Shown here: one piece after another, positions 1-9,662 of the stretch
How the letters are laid out: the number at the start of each line of letters is the position of its first letter
How positions within the stretch are numbered: position 1 is the first letter of the stretch
From: Mnemiopsis leidyi
Taxonomy: Eukaryota > Ctenophora > Tentaculata > Lobata > Bolinopsidae
Direction of reading: 5' to 3'
NCBI GenBank assembly: GCA_000226015.1
Contig: JH153497.1
Span: 80,242-103,618, forward strand
DNA length: 23,377 nucleotides
Position numbers and translations under genes: made by a program
The notes under the pieces: generated by a model
The model's input: the letters and a program-made list of their open reading frames with translations, nothing else
Database searches by the model: none
What the model was told of the DNA's origin: nothing

Positions 1-33
1 ACCGACCCCACTAGACCGGTTCCCACGCCTACC

Positions 34-245
34 TCCAAATTAGTGATACGAGACGAACGTCCTTTTTCTTGTAATTACCAGCAACTACCCGCACTGCTTG
101 CTATTTTACTTGGTAGATAATATCTTTACATGAATCTGAGGCCTTCTCCAAATTAGTGATACGAGAGAACATCCTTTTATCTCGTCATTGCTAGCAACTG
201 CCCCACTGCCTGCAATTTTTACTTGGTAAATAATATCGTTACATA
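34..245. repeat. Two-copy tandem duplication, period about 113 bp
   Basis: Both copies start tccaaattagtgatacgaga (34 and 147) and share agcaactNcccNactgc, then acttggta(a/g)ataatatc and ttacat. Copies differ by scattered substitutions and small indels, so the duplication is old. The second copy runs straight into the outer arm of the cloverleaf at 238. Confidence 0.8.
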
Positions 246-410
246 ACTCTTAAGTGCAAAGTAACAAAATGTTTTCAACCCGGGCTCCGCCCTCGTTGAA
301 AACATATCATTATTCAACTCAGCCTTCGGCTTCGGTGAATAATGAGATTTACGCCACTCGCTACGCTCGAGGCGTAAATCATGTTACTTCACACTTACTC
401 GTTATGTAAC
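238..410. repeat. Cloverleaf-like fold-back element: three hairpins inside an outer inverted repeat
   Basis: Outer arms 238-265 and 383-410 are reverse complements at 23 of 28 positions, with the terminal 10 bases GTTACATAAC perfect. Inside are three consecutive hairpins: 269-279 with 295-305 (11 bp perfect, inner gggc/gccc stem), 308-316 with 336-344 (9 bp perfect) and 346-355 with 371-380 (10 bp perfect, inner ctcg/cgag stem). The loops are GC-rich while the stems are AT-rich. No open frame crosses it. Confidence 0.85.
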
Positions 411-917
411 TTCATAGTACTGTAAATTGTTCTTTTAGAAACATGTTGCTCTTACTTTAGCTAGACTACAGAGTACTACAAATGTGACGTGTAAACAACG
501 GTGTTGTATCTTCTATCTATCGAACAACAGGTATCTTGTGTTTTATAAGAGTGGCTAAGGACAAATACATTGCAGACGCCATTGCTTGACAACGCCGACT
601 GAGATGCGTTGGTTATACTCACATACAAGAGATACTTATATACAGGACATACTTATATGCTGTGTAATATACCTGTACATAGTTATTACTATACCAGTTA
701 ATACTGATTTTATACCATACTTGTTAGTTGTTACTATACAGCAACTGCGCGTGCTCCAACATTGTTTACTAGACTGTGTAGTAGAAACTAGAAGATAATC
801 TCCAGAAAGTAAAAATTTACTCAACGTCATTGTCATGTTCAAAAGTTACAACTTGAAGAAACAGCCGAAATTTTCACCACACTTGCAGCCAGTATAGCTC
901 ATATGTTAAAAACATAC

Positions 918-2524
918 CCGTGACTATGAGAATGCCCTCCTTTAATTGCGATGACGAACTTCTCTATCAAGAGGAATGCAATGATTCCTCCTAGCGTCCA
1001 CATACCGACACTCATCTCTGCTCCATGGGAATGTCCATGATCATGAGAATGTCCGTGATCATGAGAATGTCCGTGATCATGAGAATGTCCATGATCGTGA
1101 TCTGAAAATACAATGATTGAATTAAGAATTTAGCTAGTTACACAAATAGGCGGTTGCATTTAACTTTAAAGATTGAGCAATTTTCTAAAAAATAGAACGA
1201 TAAATGGTTTTTCTTGATATAGCACCTGAGAGCAAAGGGCCAGGGGGGAGACAAAAATGTTTAAAGAAAGGTTAATTTGAAATTTCTTAAACAAGAAAGG
1301 TCAAACGCAAGCTTAACCTTTCCTGGAACACTACACAATTTCGGGCAACTTAGATTTATATATCAATTTAATGTATTGTGAGGGGGGTCCGGGGTGAAAA
1401 TGATTGAACGATTTGGCCGGATGTAAAAGTCAAATGTCTAAAATTTTGAGCATGACCGTGGTAAAAATTTAAATTTTCCATGGTCATGGTCAAGTTTTTT
1501 GATCATTGACCATGGTGTCATGATCATGGCCTTACCCCCCACCCCTTAGTTACAGACAAATTCAAGAATAAAGCAGCAGAGGATGAATGTGAAGAATTGG
1601 GTAAAATATGGATAGACCCAAAGAGCAAAAACAAACCTCCGTGAGTATGGGGAGATATAGCGTGAGGTATCAAGTGCAAGAATGCATCTCCTGAAAAATA
1701 GATTGTAATGGTCAAAACTCTATCTGGAGACTGGAAATTGTCGGGGTTTGAACCCTGGTCGTCTTGCGTTTGAACCAGAGCCTCAGCACTAACTACACCA
1801 CATACTATCAACATTCAAACAGTTAAAATTTAAACAGTTTCTGCTCTGGAAAGATTTTTCGACTTTACTCAACGACTGTGAAAGGTGAGACAATTTAACA
1901 CAATAAACAGCTCATATATATTTAAAGACAAAATAAATTTATGAAAATTACTTACCAACCTAATAATCCTCCGGATGCAAAAGCAAGTAAAACTTTGAGG
2001 AAATTTTCCTGTGCTTCATTCCTTCTGTCAATAGGGATAAGGTAGAGCACGAGAAATGGGGCTAAAGATATCAATATTGTCGCACCAAAAGCTTTCAGCC
2101 AAACATTTTCCTGTTTTTCTTCTTCGTAATGATCGTGTTCATGATCGTGTCCATGGTGATGATCGTGTCCATGGTGATGATCGTGTCCATGATCGTGTCC
2201 ATGGTGATGATCATGTCCATGATCGTGTCCATGATGATGATCGTGTCCATGATCGTGTCCATGATCGTGTCCATGGTGATGATCATGTCCATGATCGTGT
2301 CCATGATGATGATCGTGTCCATGATGATGATCGTGTCCGTGTTCATGTCCGTGTTCATGATCGTGATGTTTATGCAGACCTTGTCGAACTTCTTCTAATA
2401 CTCGCTCATTGTGTTCAGGTGTATTAAGGGAAGGATCTGTCCATTTACTTTTTCCTGATCCATCAGCTATGTTTAGAGCAGCAACGAAAAGAGCAAGGAG
2501 GATGAACAATCGTGCATGTGCCAT
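918..2524 (-). CDS. SLC39A7: ZIP7-type zinc transporter (SLC39A7/Catsup family), first three coding exons, partial
   Basis: Exons read on the minus strand are 2524-1960, 1690-1637 and 1101-918, giving 267 codons plus 2 bases. Phases agree at each junction: TTAG|GTTGGT to TTTTCAG|GAGATG rebuilds L-G-D-A, and GGAG|GTTTGT to TTTTCAG|ATCACG rebuilds G-D-H. The third donor is GG|GTATGT. The protein starts with a signal peptide (about residues 1-22), then a very long His/Gly/Asp repeat (about 50-130), TM1 ([15 protein letters not shown]) and TM2 ending SGGLLG. Exon 2 adds the ZIP motif [11 protein letters not shown], and exon 3 a second His-rich loop and TM3 ([16 protein letters not shown]). The family moves zinc from ER/Golgi to cytosol. 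The helices IV-V metal site (HNFTDG, HEVPHE) is not in the window, so the gene continues past the left edge through an intron longer than 917 bp. The start ATG lies one base after a TTTTTTACAG acceptor. Confidence 0.93.
1022..1101 (-). repeat. 18-bp tandem repeat encoding the second His-rich loop of ZIP7 (HDHGHS units)
   Basis: About four near-identical copies of an 18-bp unit (catgatcacggacattct on the coding strand) sit at the start of ZIP7 exon 3, before the third membrane helix. The position matches the cytosolic His-rich loop between TM3 and TM4 in the family, which is thought to bind zinc. Confidence 0.85.
2123..2366 (-). repeat. In-frame tandem repeat encoding the His-Gly-His-Asp tract of ZIP7
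   Basis: Units of 12 bp (HGHD) and 15 bp (HHHGHD-type) built from catgatcgtgtc and ccatggtgatgat alternate about 20 times. The array is open in several frames on both strands, which creates long spurious ORFs opposite the gene. The family's luminal loop is His-rich in all animals; this array is unusually regular, so copy number is likely to vary between individuals. Confidence 0.9.
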
Positions 2525-3320
2525 ACTGTAAAAAACAGGAGTAATAGTAATTTTTGTGATTATATACGGTTAATTGTTTAATTTTTTTTCTTCTGAGCTA
2601 TATTAAAGTACTTGAGCCATCTATCCCCAGCAAGAATTTGTCTTACACTTTATGATACTTAGTAAAAGTCAAGTAAGAAGACAACTGCAACACAACAATG
2701 AAACACACAGATTGAACTACAGTTTTTTGGTAATTAAGACATGATCAGTTCAATTAATTCTCAAACCCAGTATTAGTAATTCAACACGAAGTTCGCATTT
2801 CTAAACCTAACGACGACAAATTTGAAAACAACAATATACCCGGTCGACACATATTTTATCAAAAGTTTAAAATTGTTCAAACTCTCTCAAAAGGTCAAGT
2901 AGTGACGGGTGATCTGGTGTTGGGCTCGGTGAGTGTGGCCATGCATGCCTCATCAGTCCTTGATGTTACATCTACTCCCGTGAAAATCGGATGTTACTTA
3001 TTTGCAGATCAAATCAACTCAACAAGCTTTTAATTCAATGCAGCAGTTAACACAGTGTACTCGTATTTGAACAACACATCAATACATTAGCTTTTAATTT
3101 TCTTAAAAAAGCATAACTTAAATTTACCAAAGATTAAGATTAGTGTACATTAAATGCTTTCATAAAAAACACTCGTATATTTTCTTGAACACAAATTATC
3201 ATCACTATCGTCTAAATTATTCATAATATCAGGCAGAAAAGAAATAATCTTAAACAAAAACTAACAGACTCGGCACGAAACATCACCCAATTGCTACAAT
3301 ACATCGAATCCAGTCATCGT
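2525..3320. other. Intergenic region between NST1-like 3' end and ZIP7 5' end
   Basis: About 800 bp, AT-rich, no coding signal. Reading minus, ATTAAA hexamers at 3098-3093 and 3033-3028 could serve 3' processing of the NST1-like gene. A pyrimidine-rich AG acceptor ends at 2526, immediately before the ZIP7 ATG. No TATA box or CpG cluster is evident. Confidence 0.5.
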
Positions 3321-6014
3321 TCATGATGGCCTCATTGGCTGCATTTCAAACCCAGAGTGCAACTTTTGTTGAGTCCAGGGTTGCCTAACACCACGTTGAT
3401 CTAAACCAGAAAATGCCTGAAATGGTGATAAGCTAGGTGCCAGTGACCGAGGTATATGGATGATACCAGGAATTGGCATGTTGGAGTTTTGTTGCTGCTG
3501 CTGTTGTTGTTGAGTTAATGGTGGGGGAGTTAAAGGAACTTTAGGTGTACCAATAGGAGTGCAAGACCACGGCGGAGTTTGACTTGGAGGAGGTTGTTGC
3601 ATCCACAAAGAATTCACTTCTGGACTACTTCTAGAACTGTTACTTGAATCAAGAGAGTTTGAAACAGGAGCATTGCTCATGTTAGATTGCTGTAAAGAAG
3701 GAGAGGTAGCTGACCAAAGTGAATTTTGAGAACTAGATGTCCAAGATGTTGGAAACCCTGTATTAAAGTCAGGGTCCAAATTCTCAAAAAGCATTTCAGA
3801 AGGATTCTTATCATTCGACTTGGCTGATGACAAGATTTCTTGTAAGCCCAAAAAGAATTGAGGGTTAGAATTTGCAAAAGGGGAGCAATTAGTGGCATCA
3901 CTAAAACCATTGAGTGGCATTTCTTTATGATAAGATTTTGCTCGCTCACTACCAATTGCTCTGTCAGCTGCTCTTTCAGCTCCAATAGCTTTTGGGGTTG
4001 GAACTCTAGGCTCCGGCAAATCATTCTCCATTGGTTTTGATTTTACAGGTGTGGTCTTAGAATCACCTATCACTGATGTTATTGGAATCGGACTTGTATT
4101 TCCCCAAACAGACTGTGTAGTTGACCCCATCGAAACTGCAGTGGAGGTATGGGAATTGAGAATCTGCATTGCCTGAGAAGTTGTCATAGAAATGAAAGAT
4201 GAAACTGCTGATGAGTTCATTGACCTTTCATAACCAGGAGCTGCCCTGCTAGCAACAACTGTTGTTGTAGTTGTTGTGGTTACAACTTGAGCCTGAGTCT
4301 TCTTGATAGTGATGTTCTTGGGAACAGAATTTTTGGATACAGGTTTCAGTTGAGGAATAGGTATCTGGATTGGTTTTTCATACAAGGGTTTTGAAGATGC
4401 TTTAGGGCTTACCTTTCCAGGTTTTGGCGCAGCTGGAGTAATCTGAGGCTTTATTGCAACCATTTTAGGAGACTCTGGTGATGTTGCAGATACTGCAGCA
4501 GCAGCTTTTGTTATGTTGGGAGGTGATACTCTATTAGACCCCTGAGTTATGTTTTTAGCTATTGGTGTTTCAGCCGTTTTCCGAACTATTCTTAGTGAAT
4601 CATCCTTCTTTGTAACAGAACTTGGAATGATGCTTGAACTTCCAGGAATATTATTATTGTTCACAATAATATCTGTATCAACATCCTTAACTTTTTGATT
4701 CTTTTTCCTTCTGCGCTTCTTATTCGACTTTGATGTTTCCAAAGGCTTTTCCTCCTCAATTATGTTGACAGAGCTATTCTTTGGAGGAGATTGTAATCCA
4801 TTTTTTGAAGGCGCTGTCAGTGGAGGTTTGTTTTCCTTTTTTAACTTAGCTAATGGTTTGACACAATCCTGATTCTTTTTTTCCAAGGAGGCATTTTTCT
4901 TCTTCATACATTCAGACAATTTAGCTTGTTCTGGTACATTTTCCAATAAAGCACGTTCTACACTGGAGCTTCTACTTCCACTAGAATCAGAAGAACCATC
5001 GTTGAGAACACCATTATTAGAAAACGTACGAGTTAATCGCCTTTTATCTTTTCTTTTCTTATCTTCGTCAAGCTTTTGAAGAATCTCTTGTTCAATCTTC
5101 TTCTGTTCTGCTTTTTGGAATTCTGCAACTTCTGCCTTTTTCCTGTCAGCAGCAGCTTTCTTCTGCTCCTTTTTCCTCTCACGCTTTCGCTGCCTTGCTA
5201 TTTGTCTATTTTCATCACGCTCTTTGCGAAGTCTCTCTTCTTCTTCTTCTTCAGCAATGAGCTTTTGCTGTTTGTCAAATGCAAGCTTTTCCCGATAAGC
5301 TACAAGTAATCTTTCTTCAAACATTCTGGCAATAAATGTCTGAAAAAATTTTCTACCCACTAATAACCTGGCCCATGCAAGTTGAACTTCTGTAAGATCA
5401 TCTGTAGCTTCTTGAATATCTTCAAAATCCCTATCATAAAAGTCTTCATCGACATCATCATACTGACTACTTTCTAGAAGGTCAATAAACAAAGCACCTC
5501 CTTCAACTAATTCGGGACTTACTGATATCTGATGACCATCTGATGAAAGACTCCAATAGAAAACAAATTCAGTATCATTCAAGGAACACTCTTCCAATGG
5601 CATTTGAGAAAGTTTGTCCCCATAATCATTTTTCATGTCCATTCTAATTAGCTCGTCGTGATAAAGAGCAAAACATTCCTCAACATCAACCTCAAATTCC
5701 CGCCTTTCCTGAGTACAACAGTCACAATTGCAAGTTATCCGCTGCTGTTCTTTCATTTTTAAAACAACTAAGTCTTTTTCTAAAGATGCTATTTGAATCC
5801 GATCATCAATACAAAGAGTTGACCAAAATTCTCTTAGTCTCCTATAGTAAGTTAATTCATTATCATCCCAAATATTATCATTCCAAATTACTTCCCCATG
5901 AACAGAGTATGAAGGTTCTTTCTTTTTCTTGCGTTTCTTTTTCCGTTTTTCTGCTTGAACATCAACTATATTAACAGCACTATGCTCAGTGGGCTGTAAG
6001 CAATGTGCAGCCAT
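3321..6014 (-). CDS. NST1-like (salt-tolerance down-regulator family) protein, intronless, 897 aa
   Basis: A single open frame from ATG at 6014 to a stop at 3321-3323. It has a basic Lys/Arg stretch (residues 22-33), then a block matching my recollection of fungal NST1: residues 54-100 (RRLREFWSTL, KMKEQQ, Cys cluster CNCDCC at 95-100), an acidic D/E patch (185-207) and RKFFQTFIARMFEERLLVAYREK (221-243, described by positions). A long charged, probably coiled-coil Glu/Lys/Arg segment (244-325) follows. The C-terminal two thirds are Ser/Pro/Thr/Asn-rich and disordered, with Lys-rich clusters resembling nuclear localisation signals and a poly-Gln run near 840. Fungal NST1 affects salt tolerance; the animal role is unknown to me. 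FAM193-type proteins are an alternative assignment. A CTTTTCCAG acceptor lies 4 bases before the ATG. The lack of introns in so long a frame suggests retrocopying or an intron-poor lineage. Confidence 0.8.
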   Translation of the reverse strand: MAAHCLQPTEHSAVNIVDVQAEKRKKKRKKKKEPSYSVHGEVIWNDNIWDDNELTYYRRLREFWSTLCIDDRIQIASLEKDLVVLKMKEQQRITCNCDCCTQERREFEVDVEECFALYHDELIRMDMKNDYGDKLSQMPLEECSLNDTEFVFYWSLSSDGHQISVSPELVEGGALFIDLLESSQYDDVDEDFYDRDFEDIQEATDDLTEVQLAWARLLVGRKFFQTFIARMFEERLLVAYREKLAFDKQQKLIAEEEEEERLRKERDENRQIARQRKRERKKEQKKAAADRKKAEVAEFQKAEQKKIEQEILQKLDEDKKRKDKRRLTRTFSNNGVLNDGSSDSSGSRSSSVERALLENVPEQAKLSECMKKKNASLEKKNQDCVKPLAKLKKENKPPLTAPSKNGLQSPPKNSSVNIIEEEKPLETSKSNKKRRRKKNQKVKDVDTDIIVNNNNIPGSSSIIPSSVTKKDDSLRIVRKTAETPIAKNITQGSNRVSPPNITKAAAAVSATSPESPKMVAIKPQITPAAPKPGKVSPKASSKPLYEKPIQIPIPQLKPVSKNSVPKNITIKKTQAQVVTTTTTTTVVASRAAPGYERSMNSSAVSSFISMTTSQAMQILNSHTSTAVSMGSTTQSVWGNTSPIPITSVIGDSKTTPVKSKPMENDLPEPRVPTPKAIGAERAADRAIGSERAKSYHKEMPLNGFSDATNCSPFANSNPQFFLGLQEILSSAKSNDKNPSEMLFENLDPDFNTGFPTSWTSSSQNSLWSATSPSLQQSNMSNAPVSNSLDSSNSSRSSPEVNSLWMQQPPPSQTPPWSCTPIGTPKVPLTPPPLTQQQQQQQQNSNMPIPGIIHIPRSLAPSLSPFQAFSGLDQRGVRQPWTQQKLHSGFEMQPMRPS

Positions 6015-6156
6015 AAATCTGGAAAAGTTTAGAGGTAAGACATTCAGTGAACATTTTAATTATTTTGAGTGCAGCAACCGATATTCATCATCCAAACTGC
6101 AAATCCAATTATGAAATGCAAATTGTAAAAAAGAATCCACAAAACTAAATAGTATG

Positions 6157-6257
6157 CAGTAAACCCACGATATACCGTGCCTCCATTTACCGTGTCCCTC
6201 TATTTACCGTGCCTTCTCCCTTTCCCCCCAGAGGCCCAGTAAATAGAGGTTTTACTG
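6157..6257. mobile_element. Short MITE with CAGTAAA termini (pogo/Tc1-mariner-like)
   Basis: The ends are CAGTAAAC... and ...GGTTTTACTG. The two inverted termini align over about 25 bp (CAGTAAA-CC...GGGCC / CCGTGCC). The right flank is TA and the left flank TG, consistent with a TA target site with one substitution. The interior carries three tttaccgtg/ataccgtg repeats. CAGT ends with TA duplication are typical of pogo/mariner-type elements. No transposase is present, so it would be non-autonomous. Confidence 0.65.
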
Positions 6258-6323
6258 TAATTGTAAAATATCTTGGGAGGGAAAGCAACCACAATATTTT
6301 ACCATTTGCTCTTGTAATGGGCT

Positions 6324-6372
6324 GGTCAACTCAGCCGAATGATCGGGAAACCGTGATTGAGGGTTAAATGAG
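6324..6372 (+). mobile_element. SINE-like family, internal fragment (copy D)
   Basis: It matches the core of the fuller copy at 8657-8844 (ggtcaactcagccgaatga, then gggaaaccgtgattgaggg), with two or three substitutions. Both ends are missing. Confidence 0.75.
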
Positions 6373-6785
6373 TAGCTGCCTATTGCAGCGAAGTCTCAAG
6401 CCATAAAAGTATGGTACACACTACCTTAACCATCACTGGCGTGTTTGTATAATTTAACATTCGGCCTCCTGTAATTGGCTGTTACACTTGTGTAAAATGT
6501 GGCTGTTGGAGTGTCCGAATTAAAATAAGTATGAGATTAAAAAAAGTGGTGCTGATCCTGGCCCTTCACCTGCACTGGGGAGGAGGGGAGCTTCAGCCTT
6601 AAAGGGCCCAAAATTGTCTGAAAATAAAATTGGCATATTAACTATAGTCCTGGCTCATACTAGTGTATGTTAGTCTGTCCAACAACATGGACGTAATACT
6701 CTGTTCATGTTGGGTACTGTCATCTTTTGAGTAAAAGAACATGTTGTTAGGCGTTTCGATCATTTAGGGTGAGCAGTGTTAGATG

Positions 6786-6945
6786 TATAAAAGGGAAGGT
6801 GAGGTGTTTACGTTAAATTATTAAAAGTGAATTAAATGTGATTTTAAATCAAAGCTTTTCATTGTATTTGTCAGGATTCATTCATTGCATTCGTCAGGAT
6901 TCTGTTTCAATACTTTAACCTAAACACCTCACCTTCCCTTTTATA
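6786..6945. mobile_element. 160-bp element with perfect 25-bp terminal inverted repeats
   Basis: 6786-6810 (tataaaagggaaggtgaggt plus gttta) is the exact reverse complement of 6921-6945. The interior contains a near-direct repeat (caggattcattcattgcat / cgtcaggattc). No open frame is present, so it is a MITE or fold-back element. A SINE-like copy starts 10 bp to the right. Confidence 0.8.
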
Positions 6946-6955
6946 CTCTGTTATA

Positions 6956-7075
6956 TACAGTTATACTGAAGGGGCTCTTGGAAGATTCTAGATCTTTTAA
7001 CGGAGACCCTCCTGGTCATTCGGCTGAGTCGACCGAAGAAGATTGCATAGGCAAATGTGCTTAGTGCACTCCTCT
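6956..7075 (-). mobile_element. SINE-like family, copy C, lacking an internal 28-bp block
   Basis: The reverse complement aligns with copy A from gaggagtgc through catttgcctatgcaatct, the gactcagccgaatgacc core and ccccttcagtataactgta. It lacks the block gggaaaccgtgattgagggt...aaatga found in copies A, B and D. It also lacks the (AAATAC)n tail. Confidence 0.8.
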
Positions 7076-7112
7076 AGGATTGTAACTATAGTACTGGCTC
7101 ATACTACTGTAT

Positions 7113-8656
7113 CAAGTTAAACAAGTTTTAAACCAAAATGTTAGTTGTATCAACAACCTGGACCTAAACAACATGGAATAGAGTATGAAGTGAGTGTACT
7201 GTGAGGGCTGGGATCTTCTCCCTTGTATACGGCTGAAGCCGTGACCCTGCTGGTGCTTGGAATTCCGTCGACTCTTGAATTCTGTCGTGTACGTCGTATG
7301 GCAGATGGGCATGCAGAATTGAAAAATTTTTCAATTCTGCATGCTTGTTGTTTTGATGTGACGTGTGTAACGTAGTTTGAGAGTTGATGGAGTTTTGGGC
7401 ATTGGCGGGGTCGCGGCTTCGGCTGTATGTGGGGGAGAGGATTTTGGCCTTTGCAGTACGTTTGTTTCGTGCTTTAGCTTTGTTTTGTGTTGTTGGATTG
7501 GGATTGGGTGGGTTTTTTCACTTTGGTGGATAGACGGATTGTCTAGCAGCTCGTGATTTGGTGTTTGTAGTATTGTGCATGTATGACGGAGTGTGTGGTG
7601 GGGGGTTTGTTGCTCTTCTGACTGATGGGTCTTCAGTGTGAACATGATCATTGATAAAATGATTGCAGTATTACTCTGTTCTGCAACCAACCATATACCA
7701 GGGGGAGGTTCGTTATGTAACCCTTGTGCCAGCCCCTTTGGGGTCCCCCTTGCCGCGGGACTGCTGGCTGATGTCCCTGAGTATGCAGTCAATACTCCCA
7801 TCACCCCTAGTCGTCTAGCCTCTCACTTGCTGAGAGTATAAACATAACCCTCTGTGCAGTGGGATGTCGCTTCTGAAACTAACCCTCGGTGGGATGCTGA
7901 TTCTGTAACAAACCCTTGGTTGCCAGACTTTTTAAGACAAACACACTGCTCTACTAGCCCTCAATGCCCCACTCAACACTCCACTACAGCGCCAAATCCA
8001 ATTATCCTAACCACATATAAAAGCTCATCACACGCACAAATTAACAGTTTGTGAAGATAAGTTTTTGCTGAAGGCAAAAAATTAAAGTAGATGGATGGTT
8101 TAGAGTGGTTGAATTTTGGAGGTGGTAGGTGGGTACTGGGTAGGTAGGTAGATGGACGTGTCCGCTGTCCAGTGTCACAAAGCAATTTAACACATAGTGT
8201 GGTGCGCGCCACTGTTATCATGTCCACAAATTGCCTCCGCAAAGTTATTCTAAGTTGAATATATATTTGTGAGTTTATCACTGTTGCGCAGCATACATAG
8301 CGCTATCAGAGTATTACTCCGAAGTATTAACTATTATGATTATGTCAATTTGATATTCAATTCTAATGCTTATATGACTTATCTATGGTTTTAAGTTTAT
8401 GCACAACTGTGGCCAAATATTTCATTCTTAAGTTTGCGATATCACGATAATATTAATAGATTATGTGACACAATATGACATGAAGATTTAACAGTGTAGC
8501 GTTATCCTCATAAACACATCACAATGGGCCGATTGAATCAGCTTTCGTTATTCACGAATCGCATTCCTCACAAATCGCGCTTGTCTGCACCTGATTTCAC
8601 TTTTATTATCAACATGAGTTAAATTAGACTAGAGGTAATGCACAAGCTGCGTATCA
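7113..8656. other. Non-coding stretch with palindrome and degenerate repeats
   Basis: No convincing gene. The 157-aa minus frame at 7804-7331 looks low-complexity, without domain or splice context. The stretch holds a perfect palindrome (7309-7344), a degenerate ~33-bp tandem (7846-7925, taaccctc...gtgggatg...ttctgNaac), a GGTAGGTAGGTAG run near 8140 and a 7-bp stem hairpin (8062-8080). Confidence 0.5.
7309..7344. repeat. Perfect 36-bp palindrome, no loop
   Basis: Left arm 7309-7326 (gcatgcagaattgaaaaa) is the exact reverse complement of 7327-7344. There is no spacer, so the two strands can extrude a cruciform. Confidence 0.95.
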
Positions 8657-8844
8657 GAGGAGTGCGCTAAGGGCATTTGCCTATGCAATCTTCTTCGGTC
8701 GACTCAGCCGAATGACCGGGAAACCGTGATTGAGGGTTAAATGAGGAGGGTCTCCGTTAAAAGATCTAGAATCTTCCAGGAGCCCCTTCAGTATAACTGT
8801 AAAAGCCTGGGTACAGGTGTAACAAATACAAATACAAATACAAA
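8657..8844 (+). mobile_element. SINE-like interspersed repeat, fullest copy (A), with (AAATAC)n tail
   Basis: The body starts gaggagtgcgctaagggc, passes through catttgcctatgcaatctt and the gactcagccgaatgaccggg core, and ends agcctgggtacaggtgtaac. A short hexanucleotide tail (aaatac, three units) follows. Four copies are recognisable in the window in both orientations, with 3' ends in A-rich microsatellite, as expected for a retroposed SINE. The stretch cggtcgactca loosely resembles a Pol III B box with a missing base; a tRNA origin is not demonstrated. Confidence 0.75.
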
Positions 8845-9662
8845 ATCAGCAACATGCAAGTTAATGACACTGAAACTTCCGACAAAATTTAAGCAAACAA
8901 GACTTGCGGCCGCTTTCATTGTGTCAGGTGACCGCTGAATTTCCCGTGTCATGCCATCGCTTATTGTTATAACAATTCACGGAATGAGGAATAAAAATAC
9001 GCAACAGGCAACTCGCATTTCGCAAACCACTAACCAGACGTCATTTCGGTCAATTTCATTGTTCTGCACGTGTTAAACACGCGAATTAATGCAGCCGTTC
9101 GATGCAAGATTTGAAAACTGCACGCTGCACGCGCAAAGTTTAAACACAATAGCGCGTTTCTTTCATTGTTTGTTTCAAATATCTTGAGTCTGCATAACGT
9201 CGCCATTATTGTATTGTATATGCGACCTTTAAGTTTATTCGTACAACGTTCATGTGTTTTTACAAATAGTGTGGATAAGTCGTTAATTAAAATTGTCCGG
9301 CTGAACGTTTAAAATCGTGTTACATTCATCTTTCAATCTAGGTAATCTGTCATTCAAGACAAATTACTCAATAGACTTCAGTTTAAAAGAATTTTGATCG
9401 TATCCCTTGATTGATGGTACATCTTGTTCGATTTTTGCATGATTAGAACAAATAATTGAGGCAATCATGTATACATCGCATAATGTTAACTACATTCGTC
9501 GGCCGGAGGCAGTTAAGTCTGTTAACACAGCTATTATTGTATTCGTATACATGATTAAGTTTGATAAAGGAGCGCGCGCACGAACGTAACGCACGAACGT
9601 ACACACGACATAAACCTAGTATACACATTCTCCAACCACCCCCTCGATCGTTAACCCTTAGT

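Larger units (their letters stand above)
1..917. other. ZIP7 intron 3 (partial), repeat-bearing, no coding sequence seen
   Basis: No remaining ZIP7 exon is readable here on the minus strand. The stretch holds a tandem duplication (34-245) and a three-hairpin fold-back structure (238-410). Positions 411-900 are AT-rich, with no further feature that I can support. Short ORFs at 586-842 have no coding character. Confidence 0.7.
6015..6785. other. Intergenic region upstream of NST1-like gene, repeat-bearing
   Basis: No coding sequence. It contains the pogo-like MITE (6157-6257), a SINE-like fragment (6324-6372) and the first copy of a 30-bp direct repeat (6639-6668; second copy 7083-7112). Confidence 0.6.
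6639..7112 (+). repeat. 30-bp direct repeats flanking a repeat cluster
   Basis: 6639-6668 and 7083-7112 share taactatagtNctggctcat followed by actaNtgtat, with two mismatches in 30. Weaker similarity (caacaacNtggac) continues downstream of both. Between them lie the 160-bp inverted-terminus element and a SINE-like copy, so they may be the remains of a larger duplicated element. Confidence 0.6.

Noticed and set aside
2056-2427. ORFs of 87-123 aa (both strands, other frames) across the His repeat, such as runs of VHDRVHGDD or [11 protein letters not shown]
   Set aside because: They are frame shadows of the tandem repeat coding the ZIP7 His tract; they lack any domain or splice context.
2525-3320. 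NST1-like and ZIP7 as a trans-spliced operon
   Set aside because: Same strand and an acceptor before the ZIP7 ATG, but the spacing of about 800 bp is long for known animal operons, so I do not claim it.
7331-7804. 157-aa minus-strand ORF rich in Thr, Pro, His
   Set aside because: Composition follows GT-rich sequence on the other strand; no domain, no signal, no splice sites; its end overlaps the 36-bp palindrome.
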